NCBI GenBank assembly: GCA_963695405.1
Contig: CAVOGJ010000006.1
Coordinates: 186,001 to 250,000, forward strand
Length of the DNA stretch: 64,000 nt
Direction: 5' to 3'
Origin: CAVOGJ01 sp963695405
GTDB lineage: Bacteria > Planctomycetota > Planctomycetia > Pirellulales > Pirellulaceae
Shown here in pieces: positions 44,067 through 53,941 of this stretch. The notes under the pieces were generated by a model that saw only the letters and a list, made by a program, of their open reading frames with translations, had not been told where the DNA came from and ran no database searches. Position 1 is the first letter of the stretch; every line of letters starts with the position of its first letter. A program made the position numbers and the translations under genes.

Positions 44067-46616
44067 TTAGCGACCCACCGCGAAGGCGGTGCCCGTCAAC
44101 GGAGCCAGCTCAAATGTCCACTGGTTCTCCAGCGGGTTCTTTTCCAGCGTGACCGGTTCGGTATCGGTCGATAGCAGAAAGCGGGGACTCGCAGGTAAGT
44201 CGTCCGCGGCGATCGTCAGCCGTTGCGATTGCTGATCGCGATTGATAAGTACCAGAATGGCCTGGTCTTCGAGACTTCGCACGAATGCCAGGCAGTTCTT
44301 GTCATCGTCGGCGATAATAACAGAGAATTGTCCTCGACGGAGGCTGGCATGCTTCGTGCGAAGGGCAATCGCGTCGCGATAAAAGGCGTGCAAGTCGCTG
44401 TCAAAGCTCACGGTGTCGGCAGGACGGCTCTTCCCTCGAGGATGATGCGATTCGTCGTCGTACGACTTGTCGGCCCAAATCATCGGTTTGCGGTCATCCG
44501 GGTCATCACCGCCCCACATGCCGGCTTCCGTGCCGTAATAAATCATCGGTGGGCCGACGTAAGTGACTTGCAGTAGTGCGACGAGCTTTTGGATGCGTCG
44601 CTGCTCGTCATTCGGCTTGGCCACATCGTAGTCTTCATTGGCACGAGCCGAGCAGCGTTCCGAAACATCATAGTCGAATCGCCCCGGCTGCAAATAATCC
44701 TGTCCGCTCGCGTTCACGATCATTGAAGCTACCCGATCGGTATCATGGGAATCGATCAGATTCTGCAACGCGTAGCGGGTGGCGAGAGGGTACTGATCAC
44801 GTCGGTTCTCCATTTCGTTGACGAACGCCGACGGCTTCATGCGGCCGTCGATGAGAAAACCTTTGGTCGGGAAGGCAAAGCCGTGATAATTCATCGTGGC
44901 CGTGAAGCCCGTGTCCTGCAGATACGTCCGTGCGTCCGTCCAGATCTCGGCGACCGTGTAAGCGTCAGGATTGAGTGATTTCACGAGGGCATGCCAGTCC
45001 ACCCAGAACCGATTCGGTACTTCATTCGCCACGTCCAATCGCCAACCTGCGATTCCGTCGTTTGGTTGACCGTCACCATTGGGATCCATCCACCGTCGCG
45101 TCGCGTTGAATATGTATTCCTTGGGGCCGTCAAACAGGTCGCTGCCGTCGGCCGAGTCGGCAAAGTTCGGCAAGCTCTCGACACCCCACCAGCATTCGTA
45201 CTTGAACTCATTCTCCGGCGTGCTCGGATCATCGTAAGATTCGACGTTAAACCAAGTCGTGTAGTTGGACTGTTGCTGCTTCTCGCGAAGGTCGGCAAAC
45301 GCAAAAAAGTCCCGACCACAATGGTTAAAAACCCCATCGATAATGACGCGAATGTTTCTTTGCTTGGCTTTGGCGACCAAATCGAGAAACAGTCGGTCCG
45401 CAGCGGTCCAATGCCAGGTCGCCGGGTCGGATGTTTCCTCCGCCATCATCCGCAGGTCCTCGGCCGGCCGTGGGCCAAAATATGGATCGATATGATGGAA
45501 GGAATTCCCATCGTATTTGTGAAGCGAACGGGCGTAAAAAACAGGGTTGAAATAGATCGTATTGATGCCAAGATCGGCGAGGTAGTCGAGTTTGTCGATC
45601 ACACCCTGCAGGTCTCCGCCATAGCGTCGGTTGAAGACGCCGTTCTCATAAAAGTCGTTTCCCGCCTCGACTTCCCACTCCGCTCGGTCGTACCAGTCCG
45701 AGGTCCATTCCGATAGTCGCCAAGACGTCGGAACTAGTGATGGAATCTCTAGCGATTCGCGGATCGGATCATTGGCAGGGTCGCCGTTGCGAAATCGCTC
45801 GGGAAAAATTTGATAGAAGACCGCGTCGCGTACCCAGTCCGGGACCGGATAGACCGGCTCGCCCTCAGTCGGCTCAACCTGCAATTGGCTGGTGGCGTCG
45901 GTTGCGGGTTGTGGTTTCTTCTGCAGCCGGGCTTTGGCAGCTTCCAGTTCTTCCTTCGTAGCCTGCTCCTTGAGGATGAGATCGCCAAATTGGGAAGTGT
46001 TCTGCCAAGAGCTGTTGTTCGGCGTTCGCCATTTGGCAATCGACTGCCGCCGCCCGCCGCCTGCGTCGTCATTGATTTGCAGCTCCAGCCCGATTTTCTG
46101 ATTCGCCTTGGGCCGGAGAGTACGCCAACGAGCCGACATCTCGGCGCGGTAGCCGTCGTCCGTTTTCTTCGCCGCCGATTTCACGTTGGTCAGATCGAAA
46201 TTCGTGCCTCCGGAACGCAGACCGCGATAGGTACAGCGACAGTGAAAATCGTCTTTCTCATAGACACCGCGCTTCCCGTTGTTTTCATCGACGAACATCT
46301 CCACCGAATCCTGCTCCCATGCGTCTGGATGCGAACCGACGACCTTCTTGTCGTGCACGTCGAAGAGCACATAAATGCGATCATCATCCCACATGATGCG
46401 AGCGGTACCTCGAGCCGCCTGGTCTGTCGGAATCAACAACGCTTCGGTGACCAACTGGTCAATCGGAATTTCGGGGGCCTGATTCCACATCTCTTCGGCA
46501 ACACCGTCGACGACCGGCGTTCCGCGGACGGCAATAGCGACCTCTTCCGCGTTGCCGAAACCGGAATTCAAAGAGAACAGCAGAAGGAATGCCAACGTTG
46601 GAAAGCGGCGAATCAT
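44067..46616 (-). CDS. Exported CBM9-like / GH13 alpha-amylase family enzyme
   Basis: 849 residues with a signal peptide (MIRRFPTLAFLLLFSLNSGFGNA). Residues ~25-215 resemble the carbohydrate-binding family 9 fold found at the N-terminus of secreted enzymes. The GH13 barrel starts near 265 (VRDAVFYQIFPERFRNGDP) and shows the four conserved regions: VIIDGVFNHCG, GWRLDVANE (nucleophile Asp), VAEIWTD (acid/base Glu) and DSHDTDR. Insert pattern and opening motif resemble neopullulanase/cyclomaltodextrinase types. It precedes the ABC permeases, so starch or pullulan breakdown and maltodextrin uptake appear to be one operon. Confidence 0.92.
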   Translation of the reverse strand: MIRRFPTLAFLLLFSLNSGFGNAEEVAIAVRGTPVVDGVAEEMWNQAPEIPIDQLVTEALLIPTDQAARGTARIMWDDDRIYVLFDVHDKKVVGSHPDAWEQDSVEMFVDENNGKRGVYEKDDFHCRCTYRGLRSGGTNFDLTNVKSAAKKTDDGYRAEMSARWRTLRPKANQKIGLELQINDDAGGGRRQSIAKWRTPNNSSWQNTSQFGDLILKEQATKEELEAAKARLQKKPQPATDATSQLQVEPTEGEPVYPVPDWVRDAVFYQIFPERFRNGDPANDPIRESLEIPSLVPTSWRLSEWTSDWYDRAEWEVEAGNDFYENGVFNRRYGGDLQGVIDKLDYLADLGINTIYFNPVFYARSLHKYDGNSFHHIDPYFGPRPAEDLRMMAEETSDPATWHWTAADRLFLDLVAKAKQRNIRVIIDGVFNHCGRDFFAFADLREKQQQSNYTTWFNVESYDDPSTPENEFKYECWWGVESLPNFADSADGSDLFDGPKEYIFNATRRWMDPNGDGQPNDGIAGWRLDVANEVPNRFWVDWHALVKSLNPDAYTVAEIWTDARTYLQDTGFTATMNYHGFAFPTKGFLIDGRMKPSAFVNEMENRRDQYPLATRYALQNLIDSHDTDRVASMIVNASGQDYLQPGRFDYDVSERCSARANEDYDVAKPNDEQRRIQKLVALLQVTYVGPPMIYYGTEAGMWGGDDPDDRKPMIWADKSYDDESHHPRGKSRPADTVSFDSDLHAFYRDAIALRTKHASLRRGQFSVIIADDDKNCLAFVRSLEDQAILVLINRDQQSQRLTIAADDLPASPRFLLSTDTEPVTLEKNPLENQWTFELAPLTGTAFAVGR

Positions 46617-47074
46617 GGTTTTTCCTGCGAGAAAAGACGGTGAATCGGATGACGTATCTTACGAGATCGCGGGGCAACTTGACAAACCGTGGGAATGCCA
46701 CATCCAGAGAAACTCGCCTTGTGGATTGCCACTCGAACCTGTCCCACTGCCACCGCAACACCCAGCCGCGTGCTTTTGGGGAAAATCATGGGCGTGAGGA
46801 GTTCAGCTGGCCCCACCTTCAGCCAGGTCCTGAAGCGGAGGGCAACGTACTGGCGGGCCTGAAATCAGGCTCTTGACGACATGATTTTTCCTGCCGAGCG
46901 AAGCTTCCTATAATCGACGCCAGGAGATCACCCGTCCCTCGGTCATCCGGCAGGGTTGGGAAATCGCCCGGGTGCACCCGCCCGATGCGGGTCGCCGGGT
47001 CCAAAGACGATGGGAAGACACCGGCCGCACTGCGAACCGCCGCTGCGATTGATCCCTCCGTAGGAGCTTGCACG
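46617..47074. other. Divergent intergenic region, amylase / secretin-associated gene
   Basis: 458 bp with no credible gene. It must hold the promoters for both directions. A TATAAT on the plus strand is the only clear element; the frame open from 46985 into the next gene lacks a ribosome-binding site. Confidence 0.5.
46909..46914 (+). promoter_or_regulatory. Putative -10 element (TATAAT)
   Basis: A perfect TATAAT lies about 160 bases before the ATG at 47075. A TTGACG at 46873 is too far (30-base spacer) to be its -35; the 17-base position holds only a T-rich hexamer. Weak evidence. Confidence 0.3.
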
Positions 47075-47749
47075 ATGCATCTGACAGCCATGGCTTGGCC
47101 TATTCTGCTGGCGATCAGTCCCGCCGTATCCCACGATGCCGCGGGCGATTCGAAGGTTGCCGAGCGGTCGATCACGGAGATTCGACGCGAATTGCGGGAG
47201 ACCTTGGTGCAAGAAGCAGAAGCCGCCAAGTCCAGCACGGCCCGGCTGCAGGCCATTGGGCACCTCCTGTCGCTACATGGTGAGATCGTGCGGCACTCGA
47301 GCTATGCCGGTGGCAACGCTCTCCGCGCAGCCCGTGGACTGCTCCGCAGTCGACTGCTCCGAGTCGCGCGAGAAATCGAGGTCATCGCCGGCCGGGACGA
47401 GCCGTTGCTGAAAGGGAAGGACGACGTTGGGCAAGTCACGATGCCGGCAACGATTGTCTTGGCACAACAAGTCCCGGCGGCCGGCGGACTGCCGAACCCT
47501 GGGGCGGGAAACGGGGGACCCGCTCTCGGGTCAGGCGGCCCATCGTTCGGTGCCTTGCCTGATTTCGGTCCCGAGCTGGCGGATCTGATACGTCGGGTTA
47601 TCCATCCCGACTCGTGGGATACAACCGGCGGTACCGGCACGGTCGTTTACTTTCGTCCGCAAAGCGTACTCGTCGTACGGGCGACGCTCGAAGTACACGA
47701 ACGTCTGACTCAGCTCTTGTGGGACCTGCGGGCCGCTGGTGGACCCTAG
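47075..47749 (+). CDS. Small exported protein with secretin-associated C-terminal motif
   Basis: 224 residues from the ATG at 47075, which has GGAG about nine bases upstream and gives a signal peptide (MHLTAMAWPILLAISPAVSHDA). Helical middle region, then a Gly/Pro-rich linker. The C-terminal ~60 residues (LADLIRRVIHPDSWDTTGG to LRAAGGP) match a motif I know from many planctomycete proteins and from the short N-terminal domains of type II/III secretins: 'SWD..GG.G.V......LVV..T..VH..L..LL..LR'. It may interact with a secretin or related outer-membrane complex. No secretion genes are adjacent. Confidence 0.7.
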   Translation: MHLTAMAWPILLAISPAVSHDAAGDSKVAERSITEIRRELRETLVQEAEAAKSSTARLQAIGHLLSLHGEIVRHSSYAGGNALRAARGLLRSRLLRVAREIEVIAGRDEPLLKGKDDVGQVTMPATIVLAQQVPAAGGLPNPGAGNGGPALGSGGPSFGALPDFGPELADLIRRVIHPDSWDTTGGTGTVVYFRPQSVLVVRATLEVHERLTQLLWDLRAAGGP

Positions 47750-47796
47750 CTTGGCAGAGGGGGTCCGCGGCGTCAACGAGCGAACGGATGACGAAG

Positions 47797-47874
47797 GAGA
47801 CACCGAGCCACAGAGGAACACCCAGTGATAAAGCGGTTGGCGCTTTTCTCTGCGCCCCCTGTGATCGGTGTTTC
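47797..47874. repeat. Imperfect inverted copy of dispersed 'ACACCGAG..CAGAGG' element
   Basis: Arms GAGACACCGAGCCACAGAGG and CCCCCTGTGATCGGTGTTTC can pair imperfectly across a ~38-base loop. It is the same family as the cleaner hairpin near 62036 and the single-arm copies near 1080, 1893 and 2735. It lies between two convergent genes. Confidence 0.7.
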
Positions 47875-47924
47875 TTCTCGTCCTGGGGTGCACTTCACGA
47901 TGATTCGTCGCTGCGAGCCACGTC

Positions 47925-49805
47925 CTAATCCATCTCTTCCCACACCGTTCGGTAGGCACCAATCGACTCGAAGTATTCGAGCAGCCGGCCGTAAAACTCA
48001 TGCCCGCCCAGGGTGGCGCTGTCACCGACAACAATCAACTTGCGACGAGCGCGTGTGAGCGCCACATTCATCCGCCGCGTGTCTGCCAGAAAGCCGATTT
48101 CGCACGTCGAATTGCTCCGTACGAGCGAAATCACGATGGCTTCTTTCTCGCGTCCCTGAAAGCCATCGACGGTGTCGATCTCCAAATTTGGCACATCCAT
48201 CTGGTCACGCAACAAGCGTACCTGTGCCGCATAGGGCGCGATGATACCGATGTCGGCCGCCGCCAGTCCGGCGTCGCAAAGTTCCCCTACCTTGCGTAGT
48301 ACCCATGCCGCTTCCTGCGGATTGCGGCGGCTTTCCCCGTCAGGTTCAAGTTCTTCCTCCCAGCCGGAGCCGGCCGTGTCGACGAATGTTACTGGTGTGG
48401 ACGTGAGGGAGGTCTCCCGCACATTCGGCAAGTCACTGAGGCAATGGTCCGCCACGAGGGGATCGGCGACGAGCGAAGCTGCGTAGAACTCGTGTGAGGA
48501 AAAGCTCATGATCTGTCGGTGCATGCGGTATTGAACGTCGAGAGCGGTTGTCACGTTCTTTCCGTAACACTCCACGATGCGCTCCATGAGACTGACGGCC
48601 AGCCCATCCGCGGCGGCTTGCGGAGAGATCACGGTAGGCGGCAATTGGCAATGGTCGCCGGCCAAGATGACACGATACCCGTGAAGCAGCGGCACCCAAC
48701 AGCCAGGTTCTGTGCTTTGGCACGCCTCGTCAACGACGACGAGATCAAAACGTCGGTCGCCGAGTAACTCGGCGTCGATCGTCGTTGTCGTGCAAACGAC
48801 TTCCGCCGAATCGAGAATATGTTCTACGGCTTGGCGCTCCAATCGCCGCGCGTCCGACTTCAACCGTTTCGCCTCCCGTCGCAGATCCTGTTTGGCCCCG
48901 CGCGGCGGTTTGGCCCGTGTGAACCGATTCGCCTGCCGCAATCGTTCATCCGCCTCGCGGAGCATGTCACTAACGATTGCCTTGTGATCGTGCGATTCGA
49001 CTTGATGATCGAGTGACAGATCACGCAATTCCTCAGTGACACGGGCCGGATGGCCCAGACGCACTACCTTTAGCTGGGCGGCGGCCAGCCGCTCGAGCAG
49101 ATTATCGGTGGCAGTATTGCTCGGAGCACAGGCGAGCACCTTTTGCCCCAATTGCACGGCCTGGCGAATAATCTCGACCACCGTCGTCGTTTTTCCCGTT
49201 CCGGGCGGCCCGTGAATGACCGCGATGTCCGATGCGGAGAGGGCAAACCGCACGGCCTGTTGTTGCGATTCGTTCAATTCGGAGAAGAAACCGGTGATCG
49301 GTTGGTGATGAAATTTTGGCTCCCGCTCACCCATGATGGTTCGCCGCAGCGTGCTTAAGCGACCGGTCGCGTTCGCGACGGTTTGAATCGCCTGCATTTG
49401 GCGTTGCCGCGTGATTTCGTCCGGCGAGAGATCGATGCGGAACGAATCGCCGTCCGGCCAATCGGCCAGCGCGATCTGGATCGAATCGTTGTCGCGTCGG
49501 CTGACGACGCCCTGCAAGGCGGCTGGCTCTACGGCGCCTTGCGGTGAGACCACCACCGGCGAGCCGACACGCAGTCGATGCCAGGGAAGCTGCAATGTCC
49601 GGTTCCGCTTGACAAAGGTCAGCAACATGCGGCCCGCCAAACCAGCGTGATGGTCGGCCACGGCCATGTCGAGCAGCGATTCGCCGCTCCGCTCGGCGTC
49701 ACCTTTCCGCGCACGCTTGCGACGTTCGAGCAGCCGCTGACTCTCCGCCTGTGATTCGACCGCCAGCAACCGGGCCAGCTTTTGGAAGTGTTCAAAATGG
49801 CTAAT
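47925..49805 (-). CDS. SF1 DNA/RNA helicase, IGHMBP2/Upf1-like
   Basis: About 626 residues. Walker A (VIHGPPGTGKTTTVVEIIRQ), DEACQSTEPG (motif II), GDHCQLPP (motif III) and the C-terminal motifs VDGFQGREKEAIVISLVRSN and NVALTRARRKLIVVGD define an Upf1/IGHMBP2-type helicase; an N-terminal beta-barrel-like region precedes them. The frame has no ATG, GTG or TTG at the expected N-terminus. Homologues I know begin with a helix like HFEHFQKLARLLAVESQAES. Reading back, an ATT at 49805 lies five bases after AAAGGTG, a good ribosome-binding site, suggesting an ATT start. The TTG at 49769 would cut off that helix. Confidence 0.88.
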   Translation of the reverse strand: MSHFEHFQKLARLLAVESQAESQRLLERRKRARKGDAERSGESLLDMAVADHHAGLAGRMLLTFVKRNRTLQLPWHRLRVGSPVVVSPQGAVEPAALQGVVSRRDNDSIQIALADWPDGDSFRIDLSPDEITRQRQMQAIQTVANATGRLSTLRRTIMGEREPKFHHQPITGFFSELNESQQQAVRFALSASDIAVIHGPPGTGKTTTVVEIIRQAVQLGQKVLACAPSNTATDNLLERLAAAQLKVVRLGHPARVTEELRDLSLDHQVESHDHKAIVSDMLREADERLRQANRFTRAKPPRGAKQDLRREAKRLKSDARRLERQAVEHILDSAEVVCTTTTIDAELLGDRRFDLVVVDEACQSTEPGCWVPLLHGYRVILAGDHCQLPPTVISPQAAADGLAVSLMERIVECYGKNVTTALDVQYRMHRQIMSFSSHEFYAASLVADPLVADHCLSDLPNVRETSLTSTPVTFVDTAGSGWEEELEPDGESRRNPQEAAWVLRKVGELCDAGLAAADIGIIAPYAAQVRLLRDQMDVPNLEIDTVDGFQGREKEAIVISLVRSNSTCEIGFLADTRRMNVALTRARRKLIVVGDSATLGGHEFYGRLLEYFESIGAYRTVWEEMD

Positions 49806-50062
49806 TGTCGCACCTTTCCGCGGAAAGTGAATCTCATCCGGACGTGGTCGGCCTGGGACAGGTGATGTCGAGCGATTCCTGCGGGCGAGTCTGGTTTTTC
49901 GTCCCGGCTGGCCATATCTTTACGCCCCCTCAACCCTTCGGTCGATTGCGATTAACCTAGAGGATGGGCCAGGGATTGAAAAAGGGGCAGCGTCAACCAC
50001 GCGGCGGCCGGCCAGACCCCAGCCAAGCCTTTCTATGAGAATTCGCTTCCGCGACTTGACGC

Positions 50063-53000
50063 ATGGACCCCGAACGACAGCGCATTCAGGACGACTTGAG
50101 AGGACTCGTTGACGGCGAGGTCCGCTGTGATGACGTATTCGTGCAGATGTACGCCAGCGATGCGAGCATCTACGAAATCGAACCGCGTGCCGTTGTCCGT
50201 CCTCGCAATACCACGGACGTTGTAGCTTGCGTCCAGTACGCGTGCAAAAACAATTTGCCGATTCATGCCCGCGGCGCCGGGACGGGCGTGGCGGGTGGCT
50301 GTCTCGGCCACGGCGTGGTGCTCGATTTTTCTCACGGCATGCGGCGGATTGTTCGCACCGACGATGACACCGTCCGCGTCCAGCCGGGCGTTGTGTTGGC
50401 CAACCTCAACGCGCACTTGGCACCGTATGGCCGATTGTACGGGCCCGATCCGGCCGCTGCGGAAGTTTGCACCATGGGAAGCGTGGTGGCCGTTAATCGG
50501 GGTGGCAGCCATTGGAAGCGTTACGGCGCGGCTCGTGAACGAATCGTTTCGATTCAAGTCGTCTTGTCAGACGGCGCGGTGCTTGAGTTCGGCACCCACA
50601 CCCTTGACGAGCCCGCAACCAATTCGAACGAGGAACGGCGGAATGTCCTGGTGCGCAAAATTGTGGACCTGCTCGGCCGTCATCGAGATGCCATTGCAGC
50701 AGCATCTACTCAGTCTCTCGTGAACGCCAGCGGATACCTGCTGCACGATGTTTGGGATGGCACGCATTTGCACTTAGCAAAACTTTTTGCCGGTTCAGAA
50801 GGCACGCTCGGAATCATCACGGAAATGACCCTCGCCACAGATCCGGCACCCAAGCATGTGGGGGTAGCACTGCTGTTTTTTGATCGAGTCGAGAAAGCGA
50901 CGAAGGCAGTTGACGATTTGCAACGCTTTGATTTGTCGGCCTGTGACCTCGTCGACCGCCGCCTGTTGATCCTCGCACGGGAATCGGATGTTCGCTACGA
51001 TGTGCTCTTGCCTCAAGCGGCCGAAGCGGTGCTGCTAATCGAAGCAGATGGCGATAACCTCATTGATGTGCGGGAACAGTTGCGACAAGCAACGCACTTC
51101 ATTACTCGGAAGCGGCGTTTGGCCTTTGATGCCACGACCGTTGTCGATCCGTCCGATGTGCAACTCTATTGGCGTCTGGCTCATCGCGTTTTGCCAACCC
51201 TCTATCGCCTGACAGGGTCTCAGCGACCGTTGCCATTCGTGGAGGATATTGCGGTGCCGCCGGCAGCACTTGGTGAGTTTCTCACGACCGTCCAGAACAC
51301 GCTACGTAAATACGAAGTGACTGCGTCCCTGTTCGCCCATGCTGGACATGGACAGCTGCACCTCCGTCCCTTCCTGGATCTAGGGAACCCCGAGGACGTC
51401 GGTCTAATGGAGGGCCTGGCGATCGATCTCTACCAAGAGGCATTGCGGTTAGGGGGTACGATCTCGGGGGAACATGGGAATGGCCTCAGTCGCTCTTGGT
51501 ACGTGCGGCAGCAGTTTCCCGACTTGTATCCGGCCTTTCGCGAATTGAAGCAACTATTTGACCCCGACGAGATCTGCAATCCTGGCAAGATTACGGGCGC
51601 TGAAGCGGGGCAACTGATCAAGAACCTGCGGCCGGTCACACCGACTTCGCCCGCTGCCGAGGTCTCGGTCGCTACGCCGGACGAGTTGGCCGGCGAGCCT
51701 CTGACTGCGGAAGATGCGCCCGTCTCCGTTCCGGATATTCCCGTCACCGAAGTCAAATTGTTCCTGAATTGGGATGCTGCCGAGGTGGCCCTGGCGGCTC
51801 GTTCCTGTAACGGCTGTGGTAGCTGTCGCACGCAGTCGGAATCGATGCGGATGTGCCCCATTTTTCGATTTGCGCCGGCGGAGGAGGCAAGCCCACGGGC
51901 GAAGGCAAATCTGATGCGGGGCCTATTTACGCAGCAAATCAATCCCGACGATCTGGCCACCGAAGAACGTAAGCAGGTCGCTGATCTTTGCGTCAATTGC
52001 TACCAATGCCGCGATGAGTGCCCGGCCAACGTCGACATACCGAAGTTGATGATTGAGTTTAAGGCCCAGTACGTGGCCACGAATGGTCTGCGATTTTCCG
52101 ATTGGATCCTGGCACGACTTGACCTGGTTGCGCCTTGGGCCGCCAGTCTGCGTTCTTTGTTTCACTTTTCCCTCGGCAGCCACCGGGTCCGTCGCTTGCT
52201 GGAACGCATCGTGGGTTTGGCGCCGGGCCGAAAGCTGCCCCGCATCGCGGCGCGTTCGTTCATGACCAAGGCCCGTCGTAGGCGACTGACGCGTCCCACA
52301 CGTGGTGCGGGCCCCAAGGTGCTCTATTTTACGGATATCTACGCGAACTGGTTTGATGTGCAACTGGGCGAGGCGGTCCTGAATGTACTGCAGCACAATG
52401 GGGTTTCGATCTATGTGCACCCCAATCAGTCGCAATGCGGCATGTCGCTGATCAGCGTGGGTGCCGTGCAGCAAGCGAAATTGCTGGCGGCGCGCAACAT
52501 CAAAATCCTGGCCGAAGCGGTTCATCAAGGATACGAGATTGTCACGGCCGAACCCTCCGCTGCGCTTTGCCTGACTCGTGAATATCCCAACCTGTTCGCC
52601 AATGACGATGAGGTTCGGCTAATTGCAGAGCATACGAGCGAGGCATGTTCCTACCTTTGGAAAATGCATCAACAAGGACAGTTGGAACTTGACTTCAAGC
52701 CGCTGCATATGACCGTCGGTTATCATCTGCCTTGCCATTCGCGAACTCTTGGAAACGGTGCTCCCGCCGCCCATTTGCTAAGATTGATCCCAGGGCTCCA
52801 GGTTCGCGAACTCGATCGGGGATGCTCGGGGATGGCCGGGACTTACGGGCTGAAGAGCGAGAATTATCGAAATAGTCTCCGCGCCGGCTGGCCGCTGATT
52901 TCTGCCATCCGCGATCCCATGCTGCAAATTGGCTGTACGGAATGTAGCGCCTGCAAGCTGCAAATGGAGCAAGGGACGAACAAGGCGACACTGCACCCTT

Positions 53001-53086
53001 TGAAGTTGCTCGCCTATGCCTACGGCCTGATGCCAGAGATCGCGGATAAGATTAGCCAACAGAGCGAGGAACTGTTTGTCACATGA
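50063..53086 (+). CDS. FAD-linked oxidase fused to Fe-S/CCG subunit (D-lactate/glycolate dehydrogenase type)
   Basis: 1007 residues. Residues ~1-230 are an FAD-binding PCMH-type domain (IHARGAGTGVAGGCLG; YGPDPAAAEVCTMGSVVAVNRGG). Residues ~250-510 are the FAD-oxidase C-terminal domain ending SGEHGNGLSRS.Y and FDPDEICNPGKI. Then come two [4Fe-4S] motifs (CNGCGSCRTQSESMRMCP; CVNCYQCRDECP) and two CCG-type cysteine-rich modules (GYHLPCHSRTLG; GCSGMAGTYG; GCTECSACKLQM). This fuses what are GlcD and GlcF or separate subunits elsewhere. It probably oxidises a 2-hydroxy acid and passes electrons to quinone. The stop overlaps the moaD ATG (ATGA). Confidence 0.93.
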   Translation: MDPERQRIQDDLRGLVDGEVRCDDVFVQMYASDASIYEIEPRAVVRPRNTTDVVACVQYACKNNLPIHARGAGTGVAGGCLGHGVVLDFSHGMRRIVRTDDDTVRVQPGVVLANLNAHLAPYGRLYGPDPAAAEVCTMGSVVAVNRGGSHWKRYGAARERIVSIQVVLSDGAVLEFGTHTLDEPATNSNEERRNVLVRKIVDLLGRHRDAIAAASTQSLVNASGYLLHDVWDGTHLHLAKLFAGSEGTLGIITEMTLATDPAPKHVGVALLFFDRVEKATKAVDDLQRFDLSACDLVDRRLLILARESDVRYDVLLPQAAEAVLLIEADGDNLIDVREQLRQATHFITRKRRLAFDATTVVDPSDVQLYWRLAHRVLPTLYRLTGSQRPLPFVEDIAVPPAALGEFLTTVQNTLRKYEVTASLFAHAGHGQLHLRPFLDLGNPEDVGLMEGLAIDLYQEALRLGGTISGEHGNGLSRSWYVRQQFPDLYPAFRELKQLFDPDEICNPGKITGAEAGQLIKNLRPVTPTSPAAEVSVATPDELAGEPLTAEDAPVSVPDIPVTEVKLFLNWDAAEVALAARSCNGCGSCRTQSESMRMCPIFRFAPAEEASPRAKANLMRGLFTQQINPDDLATEERKQVADLCVNCYQCRDECPANVDIPKLMIEFKAQYVATNGLRFSDWILARLDLVAPWAASLRSLFHFSLGSHRVRRLLERIVGLAPGRKLPRIAARSFMTKARRRRLTRPTRGAGPKVLYFTDIYANWFDVQLGEAVLNVLQHNGVSIYVHPNQSQCGMSLISVGAVQQAKLLAARNIKILAEAVHQGYEIVTAEPSAALCLTREYPNLFANDDEVRLIAEHTSEACSYLWKMHQQGQLELDFKPLHMTVGYHLPCHSRTLGNGAPAAHLLRLIPGLQVRELDRGCSGMAGTYGLKSENYRNSLRAGWPLISAIRDPMLQIGCTECSACKLQMEQGTNKATLHPLKLLAYAYGLMPEIADKISQQSEELFVT

Positions 53087-53328
53087 TCGTCACCGTCCGC
53101 TTGTTTGCCGCGGCCCGGTCCAGTGTGGGACAGGCAGCCGTCGAGGTTCCTCTGGTAACACCCTTCACGGTGGCCCAATTGCGGCAAACGCTCGCACAAC
53201 AGCATCCTGAATTGGCAGCCTTGCTGCCGCACTGCGTCTTCGCCGTCAACGAAGCTTATGCAGCGGAGGATGCGATCGTCGCCACGGACAGTGATGTGGC
53301 CTGTATTCCTCCAGTAAGTGGCGGATAG
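53083..53328 (+). CDS. moaD: Molybdopterin synthase sulfur carrier subunit (MoaD)
   Basis: 81 residues, ubiquitin-like fold, ending in the diagnostic ...PPVSGG whose terminal Gly is thiocarboxylated. VTVRLFAAARSSVGQ at the start and VFAVNEAYAAEDAIV are typical. It delivers sulfur to cyclic pyranopterin monophosphate with MoaE. The start overlaps the preceding dehydrogenase stop by four bases, implying coupled translation with an enzyme that has no known molybdenum site. Confidence 0.95.
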   Translation: MIVTVRLFAAARSSVGQAAVEVPLVTPFTVAQLRQTLAQQHPELAALLPHCVFAVNEAYAAEDAIVATDSDVACIPPVSGG

Positions 53329-53404
53329 TAATCTTCAAAGGCAATGAGGCAACCGGCCGCAGGCACGGCGTGCTGCCCGTCCCCTCCAGGTGAGGCAGAC
53401 CCCC

Positions 53405-53833
53405 ATGATCGAACTAACGGAATTGCCCATCGAGACCGCGGTCGTGCTCAACGCGGTCGCCGATCGACGCGCCGGGGCCGTGGTATTGTTCCTAGGCACA
53501 ACGCGAGAGATCACGCAGGGGCGACAAACCCATTCGCTGGACTACGAGTGCTATCCAGAGATGGCACGTGCGAAGATGGCGGAATTGGTGGCGGAAGCTC
53601 ACGCCAAGTGGCCAATCCTCAAGTCGGCAATTGTCCACCGATATGGCCATTTGACATTGGGCGAGACGAGTGTCGCTGTCGCCGTCAGTTCGCCACATCG
53701 TCCAGAGGCGTTCGCCGCCGGACAGTGGCTGATTGAGCGGCTAAAACAGGTCGTGCCCATCTGGAAGAAGGAGAATTGGGCCGACGGGAGCAGTGAATGG
53801 GTGCATCCGGGAAGTGACTTCGAGCCACGGTAA
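53405..53833 (+). CDS. moaE: Molybdopterin synthase catalytic subunit (MoaE)
   Basis: 142 residues from the ATG at 53405; a GTG at 53390 is an in-frame alternative. Signature regions are GAVVLFLGTTRE, LDYECYPEMARAKM, HRYGHLTLGETSVAVAVSSPHR and the C-terminal PIWKKENWADGSSEWV, whose lysines belong to the active site. With MoaD it converts precursor Z to molybdopterin. Spacing from moaD is short, consistent with one operon. Confidence 0.95.
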   Translation: MIELTELPIETAVVLNAVADRRAGAVVLFLGTTREITQGRQTHSLDYECYPEMARAKMAELVAEAHAKWPILKSAIVHRYGHLTLGETSVAVAVSSPHRPEAFAAGQWLIERLKQVVPIWKKENWADGSSEWVHPGSDFEPR

Positions 53834-53941
53834 TGACCTGCGTCATCGCATCCGCCCCTTCTCGCTGCCACCTGATCCCCTAGACTTGGGTAGTCTTCGC
53901 TAGAGCCACTCTTTGGAAATCTCGCAGATCATCTTGCCCGC

